A DNA stretch of 64,000 nucleotides from Eopsaltria australis. Its lineage: Eukaryota > Chordata > Aves > Passeriformes > Petroicidae. This document shows positions 1-10,551 of this stretch, one piece after another. Positions within the stretch are counted from its first letter, which is position 1; each line of letters begins with the position of its first letter. The notes beneath the pieces were generated by a model. It worked only from the letters and a program-made list of their open reading frames with translations. It searched no databases and had not been told where the DNA came from. Location: contig JAVTVJ010000049.1 in assembly GCA_034509425.1 (NCBI GenBank), positions 434,001-498,000 of the forward strand, written 5' to 3'. The position numbers were made by a program, and so were the translations under genes.

Positions 1-235
1 GATGGAACTTCCTGTGTTTCAGTTTGTGTTCATTGCCCCTTATCCTGTCACTGGGCACCACTGAGGTGTCTGGCCCCAATCTCTTAACACCTGTCCTTAA
101 AGTATTTGTATGCCTTGATAAGATCCCCTCTTCTTCAATCATCTGTTCTCAGGGCTTAACAGGCCCAGCTCCCTCAGCCTTTCCTCCTACGAGCCATGCT
201 CCAGTCCCCTCACCCTCTTTGTGGGATGGTTAAAC
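1..235 (-). repeat. CR1 LINE 3' fragment (degraded)
   Basis: Read on the minus strand this matches the 3' part of avian CR1. Recognisable phrases on the + strand include 'cctgtcactgggcaccactg', 'gataagatcccctcttcttc' and 'aacaggcccagctccctcag', all typical of the reverse complement of CR1. The short + strand open frame here (24-233) is a by-product of this repeat. The element is cut by the window edge, so its 5' extent is unknown. Recognition is from memory of the family, not from an alignment. Confidence 0.8.
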
Positions 236-597
236 TCTCATGGTAAGACTCTCTCAGGACTCAGTCTGAGGGTGACTCCTTTTCCTTTCTGAGTTGTGTC
301 CACTTAAAACAGCTTTGAGAAGGGAGAGGAAAGAGAAGTGCTGCAAGATTGAACTGTTATGTTAATACTTAAAAACATCCTGCACTCCAGTAAAGTCTAA
401 CACATAAATTCTAAAAATTTGACAAAAAGGAATGTTCTTTACCTGATACCAGGTGGTTTTCCAGGGGCACTGTGAAGGAGTATTTACATTAGTAATCTTT
501 GAATATGGATTTGAGGAAGGTCTTCAGGTCAGTCATAGCTGTCAGTGTAAATAAAGACCAATTCATTTCAAGACCAGGGGTATTCTGATGTGAGCCA

Positions 598-725
598 TAT
601 ACTGATAGAATTTCATATGATAGAAACAGAATACCAGGTTGGAAGATACCTCAAGGATCATCTGGTCCAACACTTCTTGGCAAATTAAGAATAAGACCCA
701 AGAAGTGCCCTTGAACTTGCAACCC
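598..725 (-). repeat. CR1-like 3' tail fragment
   Basis: The + strand shows 'aataccaggttggaag' followed by 'atcatctggtccaac'. This is the reverse complement of the conserved CR1 3' end (GTTGGACCAGATGATCCTTGAGG...CTTCCAACC), which normally precedes the short terminal repeats. The 5' boundary is vague because divergence is high. A related LTR or another avian retroposon tail that shares this motif is the alternative. Confidence 0.5.
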
Positions 726-1160
726 TAAATGAACACTAGCAGATTCAGAATTTCTTGCCCAGACATATTTTCCTGTTTTAAATTTAGTATATAAACAAAT
801 TGCAATAATCATAGAAGTCCTATTTCTTAATGTTGTGCATGTTGTCCATTAGCAATATTACCAGGGGATCTGCCAATATTTTATTTTGCTATCTCTGAGG
901 CCTGCTGTGTAGTCAATATAAATAAAACCTATGAATCACAAAAAAAAAAAAATATTCTGAATGTAAATCATTCAATATGTCACATTGCCACAAACATGCT
1001 ATAGTGTTTCCCTTGCAGATTTTTAGCAATCTCTATGAAATTTTCAACAGATTTATCAAGTAGCTTGTCTCAGACAACTCAGTGTGTGTATACCAACTGA
1101 TTGGGTGGTACTCCATAATTGTTCTAAAATTTATTATCACTATCCACTACAGACACAGCA

Positions 1161-1320
1161 ATAGCCAATAATAGCTATTATACAGCTATTTAGCTATTAC
1201 TAGCTAAATATTTATTTTCTTTATTAGCTAATATATATTATTATTCTAGCTATTTTGCTAATATATATTATTATATAGCTATTTTGCTACTACATTGTTA
1301 GCTATTTATATAGCTATAGG
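1161..1320. repeat. Degenerate AT-rich minisatellite (TAGCTATT family)
   Basis: TAGCTATT/TAGCTAAT words recur throughout. A longer unit of about 27-29 bp, 'tagctattttgctaatatat' followed by 'tattatta', is visible two to three times between about 1230 and 1300. The copies are imperfect, so the array looks old. No function is implied. Confidence 0.7.
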
Positions 1321-1742
1321 CACAGAAATGTACTTGGGGATATTAAAATGTTAAAAAATATATGTATATTACATGGAAATGAGTAAGTATGCTGTTTTCT
1401 TAACCAAGTGATTTAAGGTGGATTGTTGGGGTTTTGTTTTAATTTCTGTTGTGCTCATATCAGAATAAGTTGTTTATTTTAAAGAGTGGCAAGTATCCTA
1501 GGCTGTAGCAAACTGCAAAAGTTAAAAAAAATAAAATATGGAAGTTTTAAGTTCATTCTTATTTTTAGTTATTTGTCAAACTGAAGTATTTAAAAAGTTT
1601 GACCCTCTGGAGCCCCTTCCATCTACGCAAACTTCTAACCCAGTTTTTCAGTTCACAGAAAGCATTTTTCTCTTCTGTTTTGCTTGGCTTGAATTTCAAT
1701 TGGAACTTCTCTTTCCCACAGTGTATTCTGAAATGTCAGATC

Positions 1743-1759
1743 AGAGAGAGAGAGAGAGA
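1743..1759. repeat. (GA)n microsatellite
   Basis: A short run of about eight GA dinucleotides, directly visible. Confidence 0.8.
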
Positions 1760-2378
1760 TCAAACATTTTCTTAATGGATGGTGGAGTCAGCAGCAAAGG
1801 GCTGTGACTTGCTAACTTTGAGTCAACACCCTCTTCTGCAGTGTATATCCTAATTCATCACCATGCTCTTCAAATTTGAAAATACATTTATAATGTGCCC
1901 TCAGGAAGCGTGCCTTGGCCAGTGTGCTAGAGAGGGAGTGTGCACAGCAAGCCTCACCCTTACTTGTAGGACATCCAGCCAGCCTTTGCAGGACAGAACA
2001 GAAAGGCACCCTGTGCTGCAGCAACTCACAAAATCTATTTCTCATCAGCTACATGGGTTTCAAAAACACCAGTAAAATATTCTAAATCTTTGCACTGCCG
2101 GTTGGAAACACCTGATGAAAAAGCAGGCTTTGCATGGTTCTTTCAAGGTCATTGTATGCCAAGTTGAGGTTGGTTTATAAAAGAAACCGATGAAGACTAA
2201 TGATGTGGTTCACTTTTAAAGCTTGCAGGAAGAGCAGCAAGTAGTTTGACAGAGTGAAAGACGTTACTTTAGCCAAAGTAGTCTGTTTTGGTCTGATGCA
2301 TTGTGCATCTCCTAAATAAATTACACAACTGAGGAAAAACAACTTGCATCTCTGTAAAAGCATCAAAAATCATGGCTT

Positions 2379-2392
2379 ATATATATATATAT
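2379..2392. repeat. (TA)n microsatellite
   Basis: A short run of about seven TA dinucleotides, directly visible. Confidence 0.7.
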
Positions 2393-3903
2393 TCCAGGAA
2401 AGGGAATCTGACTGCATCTTCACTGAACAGCAGTCTTCATTCTGGCTGTGAGAGAGTACTCAACCACACTGTTTCTGTTTTCAAGCATTGCTCTGGATAG
2501 CATGTATTTTAGCACTGTAGCTGCAACAATATTAAAATCAAACTTACTTTATCTTTCTCACTAAAATGGTAAGTGGGCTTGGAGTGTCAGCTAGCTGTTA
2601 ACCTGCAGGAAACACTCTCTGACTTGATCAGTGCTGTGTTAATCTACAATACAGACAATTGATTATGCTTGCAGATCAGTATCAACTATTGGTATTACCT
2701 CTTTCATTTTCTTAGCAAACAATAACACAAATTCTTGACACGTATCATAACTCATATTTCCCAAGCTGCTGTCAGCCATTCTGCTAAGACTAAAACTGTG
2801 GTTTGCTGGAGCAGCTGAAAAGTTGATGCTCATGCATAAGCACATAAGATAGAAAGCCAGTCCTCCAGGATGATGTGTGCTGTGTTCAGAGACATTTTAG
2901 AGTATGTTTATCTCTGAATGCAAGTGCAACCTCATTATTTTTGGGAGCTGACTCAGATGTTTATATCATGTATATGTTGACCAAGTTGGCAGAACTGAAG
3001 CCAGAATACTCTGCACTTTGCAAGGCTGAGCCCAAGGGGCCTTTCATCTCAAAAAACAATGGTTATTGATCATACTGCAAAGTCAGCCACTCATTTCTGT
3101 TACATGCTGAGTATCAGTCAGCTGCTGATACACAACATATCAAAAGGCAGTTAGAATAAAGCTTTGCATTGAGATTATGTAATGGTTTGTTGAAAAATAC
3201 TAGGCAGCAGTGCTAAAAAGTTTGAATCAAATTGTAACATTTTAAGTTTATGTACAGCTTTCAATGACTTCATATCTGCTGACTCCAGTGTAGCCACATG
3301 CTTCACTCTGAAAGCAGAATTTGGCTCTATGACATCTTAAAAGCAAAAAGAAGGCTTTCAAACCAATTTGTGGATAAATACTATGTACCAAAGACCTTCG
3401 TATTTCAATTCCCACACTTTTAGTTTAGACAATACTTTTTCAAATCAAGTTATCCTTAGGAAAACGAAAAAACCACATATTTGTATTAAAACATGGGGTT
3501 TCTTTTATGAAAAGAATTCTAAATATTCATTACATACACAGCTATTTTCAGCTATTAGTGATATTTACAGGACACTTTACTAATTCATCTTTACATTGAG
3601 ACTCTACAGCAACTGTTCAAATAGTTTATATATAAAACATATGCAGATGGAATGAACTCACCTAGATGATCACATCTGATTTTAAACTATATTATTTACT
3701 CTCACTAGCATGAATATGCTAGTAATAACTAAAGGGGGAAATCAGACCACAGGGTTAACCAATGGCTGATCAACTTCCATAGTTTTAAATGTTACTGACA
3801 TCTCTGGTGTACTTTGGACCTGCTCCAGCTACCCTTTTCCCAAACAGTTCAGCCGACAGCATGAGCCAGGAACTGTCTCAGTGATCAGTGTGCATGAGAT
3901 CAC

Positions 3904-3998
3904 CTTCTGAGGGTAAAAGAGTTTAGATGCGTGGATATGAGCATGTATGTCTTCTGAGGGTAAAAGAGTTTAGATGCGTGAGATATGAGCATGTATGT
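3904..3998. repeat. Tandem duplication, 47/48-bp unit, two copies
   Basis: Unit one (3904-3950) and unit two (3951-3998) both begin 'cttctgagggtaaaagag' and end 'gagcatgtatgt'. They differ essentially by one extra base ('gtggatatg' against 'gtgagatatg'). This looks like a recent local slippage or duplication in non-coding DNA. Confidence 0.9.
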
Positions 3999-4024
3999 CT
4001 CAGGGCCAGGTAAAATTCCATAGT

Positions 4025-4540
4025 CTGTTAAAAGTCAGAGAAACACAGAAAGATTTCAGTCTGAATGGTCTCCTAGTGGTTACCTGGTCCAGACCTTTGC
4101 TCCTGGTAGGGCTAACTTCAGTTAGATCATTGCCAAAGCCCCTGCTCTCTTGAGTTTTCAATATCTCCAAAGATGGAGACCCTGCTGCAGCTCTGGACTA
4201 CCTGCTGCAGTGTTTGACCACCCTCACTGTGAAGAGATTCTTCCTTTCATTATGCTACATTTGACATTGATGAAATTTGTGTCTGTTATATTGACACTTT
4301 TTGCTGTGTGCACTGTGAAGATTCTGACTCCATCTCCTGTATAGACATCCATGAAATAATAAAGAAACCAGTGAGACCCTCATGAGCCTCCTCTTCTCCA
4401 TACTGAACAAATTTAGGTCTATCAGCTTTTCACACTATGTGCTCCAGCCTGCCAAATGCTCTGGTGGCTTTACACTCCAGTTTTTCGATATCTTTGGAAG
4501 CACAGAAGTGTGCTTTTCACACTTTTTTTTTTTTTCTTGT
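4025..4540 (-). repeat. CR1 LINE 3' fragment (old)
   Basis: The + strand carries the reverse complement of CR1 3' sequence in a diverged form. Visible phrases include 'ggttacctggtccagacc', 'gtttgaccaccctcactgtg', 'agattcttccttt' and 'tctccatactgaacaaat'. A T-run at 4524-4536 ends the recognisable part. The many substitutions and gaps suggest an old insertion. The boundaries are approximate. Confidence 0.6.
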
Positions 4541-7500
4541 GAGCAGGAAAGGCTAATAGTTCCCATGAGATAGTGCCTTGGCAATTCCTCTGCAACATCC
4601 TCAGTCTGGATTTGTGACAAGCAACATACTTCTTCAGATTATCAGTGTATAAGTAAATTGACTCTTACTTAACTGGAGTAGCACATACTCAAGATGATGA
4701 TCTGTATTAATTTTGCCTAAAAAATCTGGTTCAGAACATCCCAGCACAGAGTCATGCTGGCACTAGACTGGAAACTAGAAGCACTATAGGAACATTTCCA
4801 TTGAAGATAATCCAATTGGAATTTTAATACACAAATCCTATGATGAAAAGCAGTATGTATTACTCCAAGCAGAAATCTTAACTACTGTGGCATTATTCCT
4901 CCCAGTATTCAAGGTCCTCCTTTTTTACATAACTGGCAATTCTACATTGTACTGCGATGTGCAGTATAGACAGTCTTCAGCAGAGCCAACTGCATTCACT
5001 GTGACTAGAGCCTGAAAAGCTTCCTTGTCCTACCAGATGGCATAGTTTTTACTCCTGACACAGAAATGAACTTATAGCTGGTCTTTAATACTTTAAAAGA
5101 GAAAGCATTTAACTTCCATTTTGAAATCTGTTTATCTGCTTTTTCAATGCAGATAGTACTTCTGACAGCCCACTTGATATTAATCCTGACATCTCTGATG
5201 GTCTGATGGTCTGTTTCTACATGAAGAAATGGTATTTTTTTGCTATGCTGGCATTTCACATCCCACTGAGTTCAGAAGAAAGGTGATTTTGCTGTGTTGC
5301 TTGAATGTTAAGTTTAGTATAAGAGCTGACAATTTAAGACATGATTGATATGCAGAATCTGCATCAGATTCTTACCAAAAAAAAAAAAAGTTCTGTCCTG
5401 TTAAAATCCACAGTGTTTCCTTAACTGGTGCATTAAAAGGATAAATGTACTGCTATCAATAAATTAACATTATGTGCTAGATAACACTAGTGTTAACTCT
5501 CTTATAACAATTACAAGACTGGCTATTCGGATTCTTTTTACTTATCTACATCTGAGGCATGTAATTTTGCTTCAATCAGAAAAAAATAATCTCAGGAGGC
5601 AGTAAATACAGGAAACTTGGAAGCTTTCTTTGTGCCCTCTTCTAACTCTGTGTGCCCTCTGTGTGATGGCATCAAAAGATTGTAGCATATGTCTACCTGC
5701 ACTTATTTGGGATAGAGGACCAGGAGAGATGCAAAATCTGTTTTCTTGTTACTCCAGCGACAGACAATTCAACAGCAGCTGAACTGTCAGTTTAAAGCTC
5801 ATGCTTTAAAGCTTCTTTGCTCTATCATGAAATACAAAAAGAATATTATATTGTCTGCCTCACAACATATCTCACTGAGCTATTTTCTAATCCGTTTCCC
5901 ACAGCTTTGCTGGAGTAGCCATAGGAATTTGATTGCTTTAATTTTATTCTTTTGAAGCTATGCTTATTTGTTGATTTTTTACTGTAATCAGCTAAGGCAG
6001 GTGTTGGGATTCAACTGTAACTATAATTATGGTTCATGTAAATGGTACTGAAGCAATGTTTATCATCATATAGCTAGTAGGATCAGCTTTATTCCAGAAA
6101 CTTAATACTGTGTCACAGCATAAACACCAAGTTCATCTTTAAGCTGCAAGTGCAAATGGGACAGTGCTAAGTTCAAACCTCTTAGGAAAAATCCTGCATG
6201 TTCTGTTTCTTACTGTCCTGTCTCTTATCAATGAGACATATCACCATACAGCACTTGTAAGCAGACCTGCTGAAAGTAACTATGAACAAACCAGACTGGC
6301 CATGTGTTCACCCTCACTGTATTGTGTAAATGTAATTTTGGTAGGCTTTTTTTTTTTTTCTTTTTGGCTTTATCAAGATATTTTCTCATATTTCAGGTTT
6401 ACACCAAGTAGCAGACTGAAAGAGCTATATATAGATAAAGGCTTCATAAAAAGACATCGATGCAAATATTTTTGTAACCTTCTGAGTGGTATGTCTCATA
6501 TTGGTGGCCCAAAAATACATGGCGAGAGTACACCACCCACACTGCAGCACTTCTCATGCATCAGGGTGGGGAACAGAGAATTATTCTTCAGTCATTCTGC
6601 CCATTTGAGATGCTGACATTTGTGCAGTTGTAAAAAGAGAGAGCTTTCCTCTACTATGGGATATTGGATTCTTTAATTTGTTGAGAACCGAGTTAATTTA
6701 TAACCTGGGCTAAATGGGTTAGATAATTTTCTATACATAAACACATATACACATATTTACAAACTTTAGGCATAAATATGAAAACATTTTAAGCTTCTGT
6801 GTGTCTTCTCTGGTTTGCAAGACCAAACAATTCATGAAGCAACTAACTTAACTCTGGTCCTGCAGCACTGCAAAAAGCAAGAAAAACAGTTCTTAAACAT
6901 GTATGTTTATTTTGATTTACTGCTGAGAAATACAGATGAGAAAAATTTTCCTTACCTCCTTTAAATTTATTAAATTAAATTTAAATAAATTACTAGGTTA
7001 GTTGCCATTCAAAAGTTAAATCTGGCAAAACTCATGCCCAATGGATTTGTGTACATAGATTGTCACACTATGGATGAACAGTGGCAAACTGAATACTGTC
7101 ACTGCAACAGATCCTTCCAGCAATATCTACTGAATAATGATTTGAATGGACTGCAGCATAAAAAGGAATGCTGTATGTGTTCTGCTCCTGCACACAAGAA
7201 GGGACATCAAGACCCAGCTTTAATATGGTAAGAACAGGAGGCTATTATGGAGCAGTTTTCCCTTCTGATTACAAAAATCATCATTCGTATCCTGCCATTT
7301 TCCATTCCTGTCAGAAAGTTTGCTGGAAAGAAGAGATTTTATGTTCAAAATCAAGATGTCTAGAATGCTCCAATGCTCCACTCTATTGTCTATTTCAGTT
7401 CTTATCATAACTTTACTGTTCTGCAATTTCTAGTCTTCCTTCCTCTCTTTTTTGCAGCTTTATTCAACAAGGTTCTACATGTCCATATATTATACTTAGT

Positions 7501-8770
7501 TATAACAATTGTGTCCTATAATCAGAGCAAATTACTTTTGCTGTAATTTGTCTTTTGAATCTGTACAAAGCTGCTGAAGGTTTTTGTGTTAATCCATAGC
7601 AGGAAAGCATGAACATTTCTGACAGGTGTTCAGACTGAAACAAACATTACCAAAATAAACAAAACACAATGTGTTCACAATTAATTAGTTTAACCAGGGC
7701 ACTTTAATTTCTCATAGACAGAAATTTGAATGAATACAAAGAAAGCTAATTTAATTATAAATATACTCACAGTTGAGCATAATGGTGCCATCAATTTTTT
7801 AGCAGACTCCACATTACAGTCCATGGGGGATCTGTTAAAATATTGATAGCAGGATATGGCCCATTATGAAGACACACATTGTGTTCTATTTCAAACAGAG
7901 AATTAATAAAGATTTGTTTCATGAGGATGTAAGAAGGATAAACAGTAAGACTTATTTCAGTATGTCACTGGACCATAGAAAGAAATCCCCACTTTTTACT
8001 TTGCCTTGCTACATGCAGTTTATTCACGAAAAGAAAAAAAGAAAGAAAAAAGAAAAAAAGTAAAAAGAACAGTGTGAACTAAATTTTTTCTATTACAAAT
8101 TATTATATATACTTTTCCTCTCTATTATATAATAAAAACTCCAGATGGACCTAAGTACTCGAGGAAGTGAAATTATTTTTTTCTTGCTTGTTTTTATCTC
8201 ATCCAGGTTTACCAGAATGGCAAAAGATTTTTCCATAGTTCTGTGGGAAGGAAATAAAAGCCTCTATTTTTTAACTTAACTTCCTTGAAGCCTTACAGAA
8301 TGCATAACAGACACAGACACTAATACGGTATTTCCTATCTTTTGTCCTTTTCTTTCTTCCTTAGAAATAAATATCTTTTATAAATGCTTTCTAGTTAATA
8401 CTTTGCAATGCTCAAAAGAGGAGGAGAATATAACACTGTGGTAACTTAGCTTTTTGGATTTTTGTGCCATACTCTGTTCTTATTTTTCATTATATTCCCA
8501 CATAAAACCTTCACTCCTCCCCCTAATTTATTTCCTCTACTTGGGAAAGGGAGAGAAACAAAAGTGTAATGAGGAAGCAGAGTTCTACACAGACTGTCAA
8601 GCTGGCATAGTTCTTAGGACCCTACAATTCAGACTGACAGTCTCCTTCTGTTCTTTGTACACTAGGTTCATCTGCCACTTTGGGGCAGCCAAAACAGGCT
8701 TCTTGGGAGAAAAAGGAAATTTATCACCTTCTAGACAGGGATCTTAAAAACTGATTAACAAATCTTTTAT
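4541..8770. other. Intergenic, no gene recognised
   Basis: No gene can be supported here. The longest open frame (6164-6616, + strand, 150 codons) crosses a 13-T run and has no recognisable domain. Other content is an A-run at about 5378-5390, a T-run at about 6347-6359 and an A/G-rich stretch (8029-8062). Base composition is uniformly AT-rich. Confidence 0.6.
8029..8062. repeat. A/G-rich low-complexity tract
   Basis: A purine-only stretch of GAAA and AAAAAG words, directly visible. Confidence 0.8.
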
Positions 8771-9080
8771 CTTCAGGTTTCATAGTTTAAGTAAAATGGA
8801 AGCTCACATAACTTGCTGTTGCTTATTTTAGCAAACACAGCAATATAGGTAGGTACAGAGACAGCCAGCTGACAACGACGAGATTTTGGCTGAAGGAAGT
8901 TTTTGGCTTTCCCTGTTGACATGGCAGGGATATCTCTCAGAGTGCTGATTAGGGGCTCATAGCTCCCCTTACTCCCAGAAGGGATAGAAATTTGGAGTGT
9001 ATGTCCTGGCTGCCAAGCCTGATTTGAAGCTCAAAACAGTTTATGTCAGATAAAAAAAAAAGCACGCTGCCTTTTTTTTA

Positions 9081-9104
9081 TTAGGGTTAGTGTTAGTGTT
9101 AGGG
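9081..9104 (+). repeat. Telomere-like hexamer run, copy one
   Basis: Four consecutive hexamers in register read TTAGGG, TTAGTG, TTAGTG, TTAGGG, followed by TTATGC. This is a short degenerate interstitial telomeric sequence directly downstream of an A10-spacer-T8 segment. Confidence 0.75.
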
Positions 9105-9483
9105 TTATGCAAGGGTGATTAGAATTGATAGGTCTTGGAAACACACGAGGCACCTGTACAACTGCCAAATCAGCTCTTCAGGTTTCATAGTTTAAGTAAA
9201 ATGGAAGCTCACATAACTTGCTGTTGCTTATTTTAGCAAACACAGCAATATAGGTAGGTACAGAGACAGCCAGCTGACAACGACGAGATTTTGGCTGAAG
9301 GAAGTTTTTGGCTTTCCCTGTTGACATGGCAGGGATATCTCTCAGAGTGCTGATTAGGGGCTCATAGCTCCCCTTACTCCCAGAAGGGATAGAAATTTGG
9401 AGTGTATGTCCTGGCTGCCAAGCCTGATTTGAAGCAAAACAGTTTATGTCAGATAAAAAAAAAAGCACGCTGCCTTTTTTTTA

Positions 9484-9507
9484 TTAGGGTTAGTGTTAGT
9501 GTTAGGG
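9484..9507 (+). repeat. Telomere-like hexamer run, copy two
   Basis: The same four hexamers as at 9081-9104, present because the surrounding unit is duplicated. Confidence 0.75.
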
Positions 9508-10517
9508 TTATGCAAGGGTGATTAGAATTGATAGGTCTTGGAAACACACGAGGCACCTGTACAACTGCCAAATCAGCTCAAAATTGGTGAGATTATGCTA
9601 AATAATGAGTTCACTAATTAGTTTTGACTGAGCTATCAAAAATAGGGAAAATAAGTTTCTTATTTTCTTTTTCTCCATCTCCCACCTGTGTTGTCCAAGT
9701 CTATTCCTGTCAGAAGACATCTGTTTCTGTGGGGCAGGAGTTACAACCTTGATCCTGTTCAGGCATGGCAAATGAAGAAGCTCCAGCTGACTGCAGCTTT
9801 GTACAGAACTGGAACCAGCAGTCTCAGGGTCATTGAGTGGCTGATAGAGCTGCACTAACACTTGAGGCAAGCAGGATGTCCCCTCCTGTTACCAAACAGG
9901 TCAAGAAGTCAAGTTTTTTTGGTTTTTTCAATACAAGGCTTGACATAGTACTTAATCTTTGTTTATATGGAAAGGTGTTTCCATGGAAAGGTCTTTATAT
10001 GGAGATCTAGAGCTCTGCATCAGGCAATATGATGGGGATACTCCTTTAACGTCAAGTCATGTTTTGTGGACATATAGACAACATGAAAAGGGGATTTTAA
10101 GAGTTCCAGCACTGAGGCAGGGAATAAGAGATAAGACTACTTGAAGGAGAAAGGATTAATCTCAGCAATCCTTAACTTCAACTCTAATAAGGTCTGTGGA
10201 AATTAGAGACTAGTATTTCTTTCTATACTCATCAACATTTTTACAGGCATAAAAATGCACATTAACTAACATAACAATAAATCAGTAAACAAAAAATATA
10301 TAATGAAATTTGGGTGGCACAAATTTATTTTCACAAGTTTGCATACCGAGAACATATCAAATAGCCAAAATAATTAATTTTCAATTTTACTTTGTAAAAA
10401 AGCTAATTTCTCTAGCATTTGTAAACTTTTTCCTTAATATTTAAGGTAAAAAGATAAAAACCCCCAACTATTGGATAAATAAATATTTATTATCTACTAG
10501 AAAATCTTTCTTGTGTA

Positions 10518-10551
10518 CCATCCATCCATCCGTCCATCCATCCATCCATCC
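10518..10551. repeat. (CCAT)n microsatellite
   Basis: About eight tandem CCAT tetramers, one altered to CCGT. Directly visible. Confidence 0.9.

Larger units (their letters stand above)
236..4024. other. Intergenic, no gene recognised
   Basis: This is AT-rich intergenic DNA with no gene that I can support. It holds a CR1-like tail (about 598-725), an A-run after 'cacaaaaaaa' near 940-953, a degenerate AT-rich repeat (1161-1320), a short (GA)n tract (1743-1759), a (TA)n tract (2379-2392) and a 47/48-bp tandem duplication (3904-3998). Several minus-strand open frames of 60-80 codons lie between 1812 and 2845. One of them (2699-2814) has splice-like borders and is discussed as a finding. None shows a domain I know. 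Confidence 0.6.
8771..9578. repeat. Near-perfect tandem duplication (405 + 403 bp)
   Basis: Copy one spans 8771-9175 and copy two 9176-9578, head to tail with no spacer. Base-by-base reading finds one difference only: copy one has two extra bases in 'gaagctcaaaac' (near 9030) where copy two has 'gaagcaaaac'. Even the internal A10 and T8 runs are the same length in both. Each copy contains the A10 / T8 pair flanking GCACGCTGCC and then telomere-like hexamers. A 96-codon minus-strand frame (9178-9468) is open in copy two; the indel shifts it in copy one. No family was recognised for the unit. Such identity means either a very recent duplication, perhaps polymorphic, or an assembly artefact. Confidence 0.95.

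Noticed and set aside
6164..6616. 150-codon + strand open frame, the longest unassigned one in the upstream flank
   Set aside because: It crosses a T-run that yields a string of Phe, has no recognisable domain, and its length is not surprising in 64 kb read in six frames. A pyrimidine tract and AG at about 6390 give it a superficial exon look.
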